Positions 35,092-44,383 of a DNA stretch of 64,000 nt are shown piece after piece. Source of the DNA: an uncultured Aquimarina sp. (lineage in GTDB: Bacteria; Bacteroidota; Bacteroidia; Flavobacteriales; Flavobacteriaceae); contig CANMLL010000007.1 in the NCBI GenBank assembly GCA_947498775.1, forward strand, positions 1 to 64,000. The letters are read 5' to 3'. A program made the position numbers and the translations under genes. The notes below the pieces were generated by a model that had not been told where the DNA came from, ran no database searches, and worked only from the letters and a program-made list of their open reading frames with translations. Position 1 is the first letter of the stretch; every line of letters starts with the position of its first letter.

Positions 35092-36990
35092 TCACAGATT
35101 TAAATAAGTATTTCTATACCATTTTTGAAAACAAAAAAATGTCCAAACCATAAAAGTATTATCTATACCATTTAAATGATCTCTTACCAATTTGGTAATC
35201 ATTTCTACCTGAAAAATATTCTGAGTTTTTAGAAATGTTCCATCTATATATTTCTCTAAGTCCTTTTTTAGTGAAGAACGTAACCAATCTCCTATCGGAA
35301 CACCAAAACCAGATTTTGATTTATCCAAAAAATCTTTTGGAAATTCATCTCTAAAAGCTTCTTTTAATATAAATTTCTTGTCCCATCCTTTCATAAGGTA
35401 TTGTTCTGGCAGTGTATTAGTATAATCCCAAAGTTTTTTATTCAAAAAAGGGGCTCTACACTCAAGCGAAGTCAACATACTCGTACGATCAACTTTTACA
35501 AGCATATCCCCTTCTAAACTCATGAACTTATCAATCGTTCGATATTCTGTCAAATTACTAGGGGATTTTATACCCGTTTGTTTTTTATAATATTCAAAAG
35601 GAAAAGGTTCAAAGTGATTTGGTAACAAATACATAGCTAATGTATCTGCAGCATATCCTAAAGAAATTATATCCCAATAATAATTATCCGTGTAATCAAT
35701 AGCCTTTAATAAACGTTTGATTTTAAACCTTTTACCTCTTCTATCACTTCGAGTATTCATAAAAAAATTCACCGATTTTGCTAAGTAATTATGTACTCCT
35801 TCAGGAATCAAATTAGTATATTTTTGATTAATCTTTCCCATATAATACTTATTGTAACCTCCAAAAATCTCATCTCCTCCATCACCTGTCAAAGCTACTT
35901 TAACATGGCCGCTTGTCTTATTTGCAACCAAATAGCTTGGTAAAGAAGAAGAATCAGAAAAAGGTTCATCAAAATTTAGTAAAATCTCACTCACATTATT
36001 CTCTAATTCTTTTTCATTTAAGATAAATTCGTGATGGTGGCTATCAATTAGTTTGGCAACTGTGCGGGCTTTATCAGATTCGTCATATGATTTTTTTTCA
36101 AAACCTATTGAGAACGTATTAATTTTAGACGTATTCATTTTTGACAAACACAATGACACTACAGACGAGTCTACACCTCCGGACAAGAAAGTACCTATAG
36201 GAACATCAGAAACCGAGCGACTTTCTACACTTTCTTGCACCAAATCTTTAACCTTAGATTTTGCTTCTTCTAAAGTTATATTTTGCTTATCGATAGCTTT
36301 TGGCTCTTCAATAACTTCTTTAGCCAATTCTCCAGTATTGAGATCATATATTAAAAAATGATTAGACTCTAATTTGCTAACACCTTCATAAATGGTATAT
36401 GGCGCGGGGATATATGTTAATCTAAAGAAAAGATTTAGACCCATCTTATCAATTCCGGGAGTAGTATTCTTAAGATTTAGTATCGATTTCAATTCTGAAG
36501 CCCAGGTAAAATTGCCGTCTTTTTTTGTGTAATACAAAGGCTTTTCGCCAAAAAAATCTCTTGCAATGAACACCTTGTTTTTGTTTTTATCGTAAATACT
36601 AAATGCAAACATTCCATCTAATTTCTTGAATGATGAGATACCTTGTTTTTCATATAACTTTAGAATAACCTCTGTATCACTTTTTGTATAAAATAATACT
36701 CCTTGTTTTTCCAGCTCTTCCTTCAAGGCTTTATAATTATAAACCTCACCATTAAAAACAATAATGAGTTTCCCATCATCAGAATAAATAGGTTGTTTGC
36801 CTGAGTTTAAATCTATAATGGACAAGCGCCGCATTCCCATAGCTATTGAAAAATCACTTTCAGAATGAACAAATACCCCATCATCATCAGGTCCCCGATG
36901 TACGATCATATCATTCATTTGATTAATTTTATTTCGCAATTGAGTTTCGCTTTCTTTATTTTCAGTAATAAAACCGTTTATTCCGCACAT
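35092..36990 (-). CDS. Glutamine-dependent amidotransferase (AsnB/WbpS-like)
   Basis: This 632-residue protein has an N-terminal class II glutamine amidotransferase domain with nucleophile Cys2 (MCGINGF) and HRGPDDDG, then an asparagine-synthetase ATP-pyrophosphatase domain with the PP-loop SGGVDSSVV (about residue 265). Free AsnB makes asparagine, but members inside O-antigen and capsule loci (WbpS type) amidate uronic acids of nucleotide sugars. The presence of TviB/TviC homologues at the other end of the locus, which would make an N-acetyl-hexosaminuronic acid, supports the WbpS-like role here. It is the first gene of its leftward unit. A TATATTTG element lies about 130 bases upstream. Confidence 0.92.
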   Translation of the reverse strand: MCGINGFITENKESETQLRNKINQMNDMIVHRGPDDDGVFVHSESDFSIAMGMRRLSIIDLNSGKQPIYSDDGKLIIVFNGEVYNYKALKEELEKQGVLFYTKSDTEVILKLYEKQGISSFKKLDGMFAFSIYDKNKNKVFIARDFFGEKPLYYTKKDGNFTWASELKSILNLKNTTPGIDKMGLNLFFRLTYIPAPYTIYEGVSKLESNHFLIYDLNTGELAKEVIEEPKAIDKQNITLEEAKSKVKDLVQESVESRSVSDVPIGTFLSGGVDSSVVSLCLSKMNTSKINTFSIGFEKKSYDESDKARTVAKLIDSHHHEFILNEKELENNVSEILLNFDEPFSDSSSLPSYLVANKTSGHVKVALTGDGGDEIFGGYNKYYMGKINQKYTNLIPEGVHNYLAKSVNFFMNTRSDRRGKRFKIKRLLKAIDYTDNYYWDIISLGYAADTLAMYLLPNHFEPFPFEYYKKQTGIKSPSNLTEYRTIDKFMSLEGDMLVKVDRTSMLTSLECRAPFLNKKLWDYTNTLPEQYLMKGWDKKFILKEAFRDEFPKDFLDKSKSGFGVPIGDWLRSSLKKDLEKYIDGTFLKTQNIFQVEMITKLVRDHLNGIDNTFMVWTFFCFQKWYRNTYLNL

Positions 36991-37375
36991 TTAACGAGTA
37001 TTTTAAAAAATTCTTGAAGTTTCATCTACATTTTCATAAATAGTATATGCTTTACAATAGATTTTCTCTTCTTTTAATGTATAAATACTTATAATAGATC
37101 AATGATTTATAATAAGGAGCAAATATAATTATATCTTACCTTTAAATATTACTAAAAAGACTCTTTTCTTTATTCTAGATATACCTAAAATTCACTTCAA
37201 TAAAAACACTAAAGGCTCTGTAATTCATATTTTTTTACGGTTATGCCGTAATAGAATAAGTGTTTCTGTGTCAACGGTTTATGTATTACAAATTTTAACA
37301 TTTTAAATCGACATAATACACAATACTGACGATGAAATTGCGTTTGGATATAAAATAATACTAAATTAGCCCCCC
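36991..37375. other. Divergent intergenic region between asnB and the beta-helix lipoprotein
   Basis: No gene is visible in these 385 very AT-rich bases. The minus strand carries TATATTTG at 37120-37127, a good -7 element for asnB but without a matching TTG. A short inverted repeat, TTACGG (37235-37240) and CCGTAA (37246-37251), stands about 125 bases before the lipoprotein start. This region sets the boundary between the two halves of the polysaccharide locus. Confidence 0.45.
37120..37127 (-). promoter_or_regulatory. Possible -7 promoter element for asnB
   Basis: The minus strand reads TATATTTG, an exact match to TAnnTTTG, about 130 bases before the asnB start. No TTG is seen 17-22 bases further upstream. 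Confidence 0.35.
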
Positions 37376-39259
37376 ATGAAAAAATGTAATTCCCAAACGA
37401 AAACCTTATTATTTCATCTATTTGCTATCATAGCTTTATGCTATACTTCCTGTAGTAGTGAAAACTTTGAAGAAATTACTCCAGAAGTAACTGAAAAACC
37501 GACTCCTGAAGAACCTGAAAACAATGCTACTGATCCTTGTAGTTTTGTTATATCAGAAATTACTGCTGGGTCCACAAAAACAATAGACTGTATTTTAGAT
37601 CTTAAAGGAGAAACATTCACTCTGCCCACAGACGTTAAATTAGATTTTGATGGTGGGGACATAATTAATGGTACCCTCATATTTACAGGAGAAAATAGCA
37701 CTATAGACGGAAGACTTTTAAGTTCTAAACTTGAAATCGAAGGCAGTGTAAAACTTAAAGATCCTTCTTTTAATTTTTATGCTGTAAGATGGAATATTAT
37801 TGAAGGAAAAACGTCTACTGAAAATGCGTTGAATAACAAAAATAATATTAACAAAGCTATTAAATTAGTTCATAAATTAGGTGGAAAGATTTTTAATATA
37901 AATCAAATTGATGCCTATTTTGATGTAGTTGAAGTCTTTGAAGATGTAAATGAAGAAGTACAATCTAGTAAAGCTATTCTAATTCCATCAAATTTCGATT
38001 TTAGAATGACTGACAAAACCCATTTAAGAGTGCAACCAAATAATTCGCCTGCTTATAATTTAATGTCAATTTATAAAGGAGAAAACATTAAGATAAGTGG
38101 TGGTAATTTATACGGTGACCGATGGGAACATGATTATTCACCTGTAAATGATATTAGAGGAAACAATCGAGACACCCATGATTGGGGACATGTTATGGTT
38201 GTTTCTGGAGGTGTTAATATTTTAATTGAAAATATATATTTAGCTGATGGTAGTGGAGACTCCTTCATTGTTAATGCAAGCCGTATAAGAAATACAGATG
38301 GAACACCAGGTAATGCTATTATCTCTAAAAATGTTACTATCAGAAATAGTGTAATAACTACTGCAAGACGAAATAATATAAGTCTTACTGATGGGGACGG
38401 TATATTAATTGAAAATAATCAAATTACTGATGCCGCATTGGGTGATGCCATTCCAGGTAAATACACGTCTGCAGGAGTAGCCCCAAGATATGGAGTGGAT
38501 CTTGAAGCATGGAGAGTAAGAACACAAAATGGAGAGTTGTTAGAATATGAAAGAATCGAAAATGTAACGTTTAGAGGAAATACGTTTAAAAACAACTTTG
38601 CTGGTGATATTGACTTATATACGTGCTCCAATGTAATTATTGAAAACAATTTTTTTGATGGTTGGATCGCTAATATAGCTTCTCATGATATTACGATACG
38701 TAACAATAATATGAAAGCAAGAATAGGTGCAGATGGGAAACCCTTTCCTAATGCTATACTATTGACATCTGAACGAAAAAAACCAGACGGAACTAATTTT
38801 AATTACAACTACACTATCCATGATAATACTATTGAAGGATATAGTAATGGAATGATATTAGCAGGAGATTCTTATACCGTTTACAATAATACATTGCTTG
38901 GTTTTAAATTTGGAATAGGGATAGGTTCAATGAAAAATTCAACATTTACAGAAAATAAATTAGACACAGACGTAGCTAATAGTGTAGGTTACTACTCGCG
39001 AGGAGCTACAATTGATAATGTGGTTTTAACAAATGAATCTGCTGTAGTAACAAGACATGCAATGCAATTCTCTAAAATTGAAGCTTCTCCTACTACTACA
39101 GACAGGCATTTAAAGTTTGTAGGTGGAGATTTTTTCTCAAAAGGAGAAAATACCAGTACTATTAATGAATCAAAAAATATTGAAATCAGAGGAACTAATT
39201 TCAATACTGAAATAGACATTATCAATTCAGAAAATATTAATATTATTCCTTCTAACTAG
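37376..39259 (+). CDS. Right-handed beta-helix lipoprotein
   Basis: This 627-residue protein has a signal peptide with probable lipidated Cys26 (YTSC) followed by a polar, acidic linker (SSENFEEITPEV and a Pro/Glu stretch), as in surface-exposed Bacteroidetes lipoproteins. From about residue 75 it has beta-helix repeats with many Asn ladders (NVTIRNSVI, ILIENNQITD, NVIIENNFFDG, DITIRNNNM), the fold of polysaccharide lyases, epimerases and tailspike-like hydrolases. It is the only plus-strand gene inside the locus, so it has its own promoter. It could bind, cleave or epimerise the cell's own polysaccharide. Catalytic residues cannot be assigned by eye. Confidence 0.88.
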   Translation: MKKCNSQTKTLLFHLFAIIALCYTSCSSENFEEITPEVTEKPTPEEPENNATDPCSFVISEITAGSTKTIDCILDLKGETFTLPTDVKLDFDGGDIINGTLIFTGENSTIDGRLLSSKLEIEGSVKLKDPSFNFYAVRWNIIEGKTSTENALNNKNNINKAIKLVHKLGGKIFNINQIDAYFDVVEVFEDVNEEVQSSKAILIPSNFDFRMTDKTHLRVQPNNSPAYNLMSIYKGENIKISGGNLYGDRWEHDYSPVNDIRGNNRDTHDWGHVMVVSGGVNILIENIYLADGSGDSFIVNASRIRNTDGTPGNAIISKNVTIRNSVITTARRNNISLTDGDGILIENNQITDAALGDAIPGKYTSAGVAPRYGVDLEAWRVRTQNGELLEYERIENVTFRGNTFKNNFAGDIDLYTCSNVIIENNFFDGWIANIASHDITIRNNNMKARIGADGKPFPNAILLTSERKKPDGTNFNYNYTIHDNTIEGYSNGMILAGDSYTVYNNTLLGFKFGIGIGSMKNSTFTENKLDTDVANSVGYYSRGATIDNVVLTNESAVVTRHAMQFSKIEASPTTTDRHLKFVGGDFFSKGENTSTINESKNIEIRGTNFNTEIDIINSENINIIPSN

Positions 39260-39342
39260 AAACATATGAAACTAAATCTCCCAATGCTTTTGTAGTATCG
39301 GTGTTCGGTTTTAATCTCATAATTGAGACTCATAAAAATTTG

Positions 39343-39377
39343 TTGGTGCATGAAATTATAATTTCATGCACCAATTT
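39343..39377. terminator. Bidirectional terminator between convergent genes
   Basis: TTGGTGCATGAAAT at 39343-39356 pairs perfectly with ATTTCATGCACCAA at 39361-39374 around a TATA loop. T-rich sequence follows on the right and an A-tract precedes on the left, so it can serve both the beta-helix lipoprotein gene and the long leftward operon ending at 39451. Confidence 0.88.
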
Positions 39378-39450
39378 AATATAACGTTATTATATTGATA
39401 TTATGTGTTAAAGAAAACTTTCAAACTTTTAACCAACCGTCTATAAGTTT

Positions 39451-40443
39451 TTATTTTGATATAAGTTTAGTTCCTAAAGAAGTCATTGTTTCGCTCTCAA
39501 AACTATATTTTTCATTTAAGTATTCAAAATGCTTGAAAATATTTTCTAGATTATCAAAATTCTGTTTCATGTTCATCCCAAAATTATGCGGATGCCACCA
39601 TAAATGATATAGCTCATTTTTTTTTGCCGCATATGTCATGGCATTCTTTATTCTTCTCAATTTTAGAGGTTCTAAATGTCGTAACTTTTTATTATAAGGT
39701 CTTAAGAAACGAGATGACGGAAGATTTATGCATTCTCCACTATTGCTTTTCAATCCAGAAACAGGATATGTACTTGTACCAAAAACATTGACATAACAAT
39801 CTAACAATCGTAACCCTCCTAGTACTATTCTGGAAATAACAGAGTTTTTTCCGTTTATTTTTGGGCTATAAGCAATTCCTTTTTCTGCACCTCGATAGGT
39901 TATAATTCCGTTTTCTAAACACACTCTTAAATAATCATCTCGAACTTGATTTCTAGGAAAAACCAAACTTTTAATAGTGACATCAAGGTGTTTTCCTATA
40001 CGTTGTGCTGCAATTACATCCGCTTCGAATTCTTTTATATCTTGTCCCTCTTCTCTGCAATAATAGTGAGAGAATGTATGCGAACCTATCTCATGTTTAT
40101 CATCTTTCGATAAATTTTTAATAACCTCTTGTGCATAGTGATAAGGGTCTTCTAATTCATTTTTCCCAACAATATCCATACTATTATATGCACTAAGCTT
40201 CTTATCAATAAAAGAGGGTTTCCTTGAAGGAAAAAATGACTCCAGTTCCTTCTTATTTCCTGCAAACAAAATCCCTACGGTAGAAAAAGTCAACCTCACA
40301 TTATAGCGATTACTTAATTCTACTAACTTATAAACCACTTCACGAACATTATCCAGGTTCTGCTTATAGTCCTTAACTGATTTAATATCAAAAATCCCCC
40401 AGTGTAGTTCAAAATCTAAAGAAATTACAAATTTTCCATTCAT
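39451..40443 (-). CDS. NodB-type polysaccharide deacetylase family protein
   Basis: This 330-residue protein has NodB homology motifs: motif 1 ISLDFELHWG with the metal/catalytic Asp, and motif 2 EIGSHTFSHYYC with the His-x3-His zinc ligands. A later LVFPRNQVRDDYL matches motif 3 with an Arg. It has no signal peptide, so it acts in the cytoplasm, possibly on a lipid-linked or nucleotide-linked sugar, or its substrate is not an acetylated polymer. It is the last gene of the 14-gene leftward operon starting at 52600 and lies 8 bases after a formyltransferase-family gene, so the two could act in sequence: remove an acetyl, add a formyl (inference). Confidence 0.85.
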   Translation of the reverse strand: MNGKFVISLDFELHWGIFDIKSVKDYKQNLDNVREVVYKLVELSNRYNVRLTFSTVGILFAGNKKELESFFPSRKPSFIDKKLSAYNSMDIVGKNELEDPYHYAQEVIKNLSKDDKHEIGSHTFSHYYCREEGQDIKEFEADVIAAQRIGKHLDVTIKSLVFPRNQVRDDYLRVCLENGIITYRGAEKGIAYSPKINGKNSVISRIVLGGLRLLDCYVNVFGTSTYPVSGLKSNSGECINLPSSRFLRPYNKKLRHLEPLKLRRIKNAMTYAAKKNELYHLWWHPHNFGMNMKQNFDNLENIFKHFEYLNEKYSFESETMTSLGTKLISK

Positions 40444-40451
40444 TCTATGTA

Positions 40452-41225
40452 CTATTTTACACCATTAATTATGCGATGATAAAGATAAGTGGTTATGGTT
40501 GGATGATAGTATAGCTTACTTTCTAAACCGTTATCAATGGTAACTATATTATTATTGTTTACTTGATTAAAAGCATCCTCAACACATTCTAATCCTTTTA
40601 TAGATTGAAGTAATGGGTATGTACTATAATTATCATTTTTGGACGGTGTGATTGTTTTTTGACTTATAACCCCGCCTGTATCAATACCTGTATCAATTAA
40701 GTGAACAGTAACACCACAATTTTCCAGGTCTTTATTAACCAAAGCCCAGTAACCTCCATGTACTCCTCTATATTTAGGGGTAATTCCAACATGCATATTA
40801 ATTAGAGGTGCATTAGTTTCATCAATGATATGTTTCTGTATGAGACGTGTACCCATAACCATAATGACATCGGGGTTCAGTTTATTTGTAAAATCAATTA
40901 CCTCTCTATCATTAATTGAACTCGGTCGTAATATATTATTATAATTTGCCAACGCATTTAAATCAAATTCTGAAAGAAGTTCTTTCTGTCTTCTCTTACT
41001 TAAAAAATCAAGAATAGGAACCATCGCCTTCATAAAGATTAATTGCAAAAAAACCTTATAATAACCTAATTTCTTAATTCTTTTTTTTACCATCTTTTTT
41101 TTAGAGCTAGGTCCATCAAACACAACTCCTAAAACATCATATTTTTTGCTTAAAAAAGAATATATGATTTGACCACTAACTTCTGGGTTTGTAAACAATA
41201 CGACTTTGGTTTTAACTGCACTCAT
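40452..41225 (-). CDS. Formyltransferase family protein with extended N-terminal region
   Basis: This 257-residue protein has a C-terminal formyltransferase domain with Asn143, His145 (NMHVGITPKYRG) and Asp178 (VHLIDTGIDTGG), the catalytic trio of methionyl-tRNA and sugar N-formyltransferases. Residues 1-100 form a separate basic N-terminal region (DGPSSKKKMVKKRIKKLG, YYKVFLQLIF). That same N-terminal region is encoded alone at 49984-50274, at the upstream end of this operon, as a truncated relative. The likely role is N-formylation of an amino sugar using 10-formyl-tetrahydrofolate; the adjacent deacetylase gene could expose the amine. Confidence 0.82.
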   Translation of the reverse strand: MSAVKTKVVLFTNPEVSGQIIYSFLSKKYDVLGVVFDGPSSKKKMVKKRIKKLGYYKVFLQLIFMKAMVPILDFLSKRRQKELLSEFDLNALANYNNILRPSSINDREVIDFTNKLNPDVIMVMGTRLIQKHIIDETNAPLINMHVGITPKYRGVHGGYWALVNKDLENCGVTVHLIDTGIDTGGVISQKTITPSKNDNYSTYPLLQSIKGLECVEDAFNQVNNNNIVTIDNGLESKLYYHPTITTYLYHRIINGVK

Positions 41226-41247
41226 AACATTATTATTAATTGGACCT

Positions 41248-42357
41248 TTATGGAAATAAGATTACATTATTAATTAAAAAGTAAAACAATACTACTAGAC
41301 TAGATATATATATATTTTTATCCGGAAAGGAAAAATTAGCCGTCGTAAAAAGTAGTATAGGAATAGCTATCCAACTGTAAAGACCAACTCGATCTGAAAA
41401 CGGAATTCCAAAATTAAAAAAGAAGATCACAGAAGTTAAAATAAAATATTTAACTAAAATCACTTGAGTTTTATTTTTGAGATCACCAAACTTCATAAAC
41501 AAGAATAGAAAAAAAGAATTATATAAAACAAAATCTAATCTAAACCCAATACGATAAGTGGTTTCTCCACTAAAACTTAGTTTTTGAAAATCTTCTGCTT
41601 CTAATGAAGTAAGAAAAGCAATTTTATGAAACCCAAAATCAAGAAATGCTAATAAAACTCCAACAATATAAACACCCATATAATGTGTAATCCTTATTCT
41701 AGAAGAAAAAGTAGCAATTAGAATTACAGCAATTGGAATGATCGCAGTACTATGAAACAAAAATGCAATTACAAAGAATACAACACTAAGCTTAAAGTTA
41801 CGCTGCAATATATAGTGTATTGCTAACAATATAAAAGAAATAGATAGGCCGTTTCTTATGATATTCATTTCTAATTGTATAAAACTAAAAGAACTTGCAA
41901 AAGCAAGAAACAACAAAAGACTACTTCCTTCTTTACCATTATTAGTAAATTTTCTAACAAACTTGTAGAGTGTTATATTAATAATTAGTGCAATGGATAT
42001 TAAAAAAAAAGTGTAACTCTTAAAATAAAAAGTTAAATACATTACTACTTTAAATAAAAAATCTGTGTCGAAGTATTTAAAAAAGTCAGTTATATTGTCA
42101 ATTCTAATTCCTGGTAAAAAATAAAACTGATAATAATTTGATGTATCTGTGCCTACTTTTATACCTCTAGTACCTGCTAAAAAAATCATAAATAAAACAA
42201 ATACCAACAACCAATTACGATCCTGTCTCAAAAACAAGTCTTGTCGATATTCTGTAGCTCTTAGCACCAAAGCCCCTACGATAATAAAAAAAATCGTAAA
42301 AAACCTGAAAATTGAGACATACTCGTCCAATCTAAAATCTCTAAAAAGGTAGTCCAT
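41248..42357 (-). CDS. EpsG-family polysaccharide polymerase (Wzy role)
   Basis: This 369-residue polytopic membrane protein has about ten hydrophobic helices. GTRGIKVGTDTSNYYQFY near the start matches the EpsG family signature (R-x(2,3)-GTD-x-Y), and the remaining helices are typical of Wzy-like polymerases. It polymerises lipid-linked repeat units in the periplasmic leaflet after flipping by Wzx, encoded at 48452-49987. It is the only polymerase candidate in the locus. Sequence conservation in this family is low, so the call rests on the EpsG motif, topology and context. Confidence 0.87.
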   Translation of the reverse strand: MDYLFRDFRLDEYVSIFRFFTIFFIIVGALVLRATEYRQDLFLRQDRNWLLVFVLFMIFLAGTRGIKVGTDTSNYYQFYFLPGIRIDNITDFFKYFDTDFLFKVVMYLTFYFKSYTFFLISIALIINITLYKFVRKFTNNGKEGSSLLLFLAFASSFSFIQLEMNIIRNGLSISFILLAIHYILQRNFKLSVVFFVIAFLFHSTAIIPIAVILIATFSSRIRITHYMGVYIVGVLLAFLDFGFHKIAFLTSLEAEDFQKLSFSGETTYRIGFRLDFVLYNSFFLFLFMKFGDLKNKTQVILVKYFILTSVIFFFNFGIPFSDRVGLYSWIAIPILLFTTANFSFPDKNIYISSLVVLFYFLINNVILFP

Positions 42358-42390
42358 TATTTGAAATTGTATAACTACTTAGCGTATACC

Positions 42391-43278
42391 CTAATGCTTA
42401 CTCTGTGTGACTTCTTTCAAAATATTCTCATAATATAGCAATAAATCACTTTCCAAATTCTTTGATCTCCGTTTTACAATAAAACTCATAAGTCCACAAT
42501 AGTAAAAAAGCAAATAAATCGCCAATTTAAGAATTTTAGTACAATAGAAAATAAAAACATAATGAATACCAATTATAGCCCTATTCTTCCAATATAATCT
42601 AAAAGATTGTTTGGTAGAAATTATATATTTTTTCAAACTTAAATCACTTTCTTCTCTATAAAATAACCCGAGAAAATCTATTTTTGAAAATGTACTATTG
42701 TTAACCGTTCGAACCCAAAGATCAAAATCCTCTGTCCTAGTTAAGTTTTCATCATATTTATTATTTTTAAACCAAGAAGTTTTCCCTGTTATGGTTGGAT
42801 GCACACTCCATCCTCCGTTTAGTATATCTTTTAGTGCATATTTATCTTTAGTTTCTCCTTTCCTTATACCTATAATTCTATCATTACCATCTATGGCAAT
42901 CAATCCGGTGCCCAACAAATCCACTTCAGGATGCTCTATTAAATAATTAATTTGGGTTTTAATACGTTCCGGGTGCATAATATCATCTGCATCCATACGT
43001 GCATAATACTCTCCTTTGGCAAGGCTAGACAATTCATTTAAACGTTTTGGTAATCCCAAATTTTCACCAGAACTAAATACCTTAATTCTATCATCATCTG
43101 CCGCATAAGATTTTGCAATTTTTACAGAATTGTCTGAACTACCATCATCCATAAGTAAAAGTTCCCAGTTGCTATATGATTGTTTGATAACAGACTCTAT
43201 TGCATGTCCTAAATATTTTTCAGTATTAAAAAAAGGGATCCCTATGGTAACAAGTATGGTGTTAGAATTATTTCTCAT
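42391..43278 (-). CDS. GT2 family glycosyltransferase
   Basis: This 295-residue GT-A enzyme has the family 2 motifs VTIGIPFFNTEKYLGHAIESV, LLMDDGSSDNS and the metal-binding ARMDADDIMHPERI, then TEDFDLWVR as the acceptor/catalytic segment. The C-terminus has hydrophobic stretches (HYVFIFYCTKILKLAIYLLFYY) that may anchor it in the membrane. Its start lies inside the end of the upstream GT4 gene (11-base overlap). Donor and acceptor are unknown. Confidence 0.92.
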   Translation of the reverse strand: MRNNSNTILVTIGIPFFNTEKYLGHAIESVIKQSYSNWELLLMDDGSSDNSVKIAKSYAADDDRIKVFSSGENLGLPKRLNELSSLAKGEYYARMDADDIMHPERIKTQINYLIEHPEVDLLGTGLIAIDGNDRIIGIRKGETKDKYALKDILNGGWSVHPTITGKTSWFKNNKYDENLTRTEDFDLWVRTVNNSTFSKIDFLGLFYREESDLSLKKYIISTKQSFRLYWKNRAIIGIHYVFIFYCTKILKLAIYLLFYYCGLMSFIVKRRSKNLESDLLLYYENILKEVTQSKH

Positions 43279-44377
43279 AGAATTTCTCTAATATTTTTAC
43301 GCTAGAATTAATATCAAAGCCTTTTTTAGCTAAAACGTCTCTTCGTTGCTTTACACTTACTCTTTTTTCTTTCAATATAATCTTTAACTTATTATACCAT
43401 TCTTCAAAACTTGCGTCTAAACTAGAAAAATGTACTAGATCAATACCCAAATCTACTTCAGATGAAATGCTTTCAGATATTAGTGCTGGCACTCCTGCTG
43501 CTTGAGATTCTACCAAAACTACAGGAAATCCTTCGTAAAATGAAGGCATTATCATAATATCAGAATTAGACAAAATGTTCTCTATATCTTGTCTTATACC
43601 CAAAAAAGTAACCTTTTTTTCTAAACTAAGATCATTCCTCAGTTTTTTTAAATCATTCTTCAAAAAACCATCTCCAACTAACATTAAATGGAAGTCTACC
43701 TCATTATCATTTAAATACTTAGCAAAATTTAACGTGAATTCATGATTTTTAACCGGACTAAACCGACCTATTTGAGATATAACAATTGTATTTTTTCCTA
43801 TTTTATGTTCATCAAGTAAAGTTCTTTTTACACCATCTTCTTCAATCATAAACTTATTGACATCTATAGCATTAGGAAGAAAAACAACTTTGTCATTACC
43901 TGGAAAAAGAAACTTACCCGCATTTTCACCACATGCGATAAAATGAGTTGCAAATCGCGACATTATAATTTTTGCGAAACGTTGATAAATGCGACCTAAA
44001 AAACTTTCACTATTAACATCACTGGTATTATGCGAATGTGCTATTCTCATTTTCACTCCAGCAAAAAAAGCAGCAACAAGATGAAAAGAATTGCTAAAAA
44101 GCTGATGGCACTGTATAGCATAAAATGGGGATTCTCTTTTAATCAATTTATAAACAAAAAATGTTCGTATTATTGGATTTCTTGAATTTTTCTCAGAAAT
44201 TCTAAAAATCCTTCCTCCCAATTCAATGATTTCATTGTCATAGTCACATTCTTCTTCGGTAAAATATATAAAATCAAACTGATATTCTTTTCGGTCTAAT
44301 TTTCGGTACAGGTTCATTATCATAGTTTCTGCACCAGCTCTATTCATTAATCCAACCACATGTACAATTCTTTTCAT
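43268..44377 (-). CDS. GT4 family glycosyltransferase (EpsF-like)
   Basis: This 369-residue GT-B enzyme has RIVHVVGLMNRAGAETMIMNLYR at the N-terminus, a pattern typical of EpsF-type transferases, and the GT4 donor motif SFYEGFPVVLVESQAAGVPALIS. ISQIGRFSPVKNHEFTL is the start of the C-terminal Rossmann domain. It overlaps the following GT2 gene by 11 bases and follows the preceding GT2 gene by 6 bases. It adds one sugar of the repeat unit at the cytoplasmic face; specificity unknown. Confidence 0.92.
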   Translation of the reverse strand: MKRIVHVVGLMNRAGAETMIMNLYRKLDRKEYQFDFIYFTEEECDYDNEIIELGGRIFRISEKNSRNPIIRTFFVYKLIKRESPFYAIQCHQLFSNSFHLVAAFFAGVKMRIAHSHNTSDVNSESFLGRIYQRFAKIIMSRFATHFIACGENAGKFLFPGNDKVVFLPNAIDVNKFMIEEDGVKRTLLDEHKIGKNTIVISQIGRFSPVKNHEFTLNFAKYLNDNEVDFHLMLVGDGFLKNDLKKLRNDLSLEKKVTFLGIRQDIENILSNSDIMIMPSFYEGFPVVLVESQAAGVPALISESISSEVDLGIDLVHFSSLDASFEEWYNKLKIILKEKRVSVKQRRDVLAKKGFDINSSVKILEKFYEK

Positions 44378-44383
44378 AAAAAA

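Noticed and set aside
35092..36990. asnB as a simple asparagine biosynthesis gene
   Set aside because: Not excluded, but its position among glycan genes with TviB/TviC homologues favours a WbpS-like amidation role.
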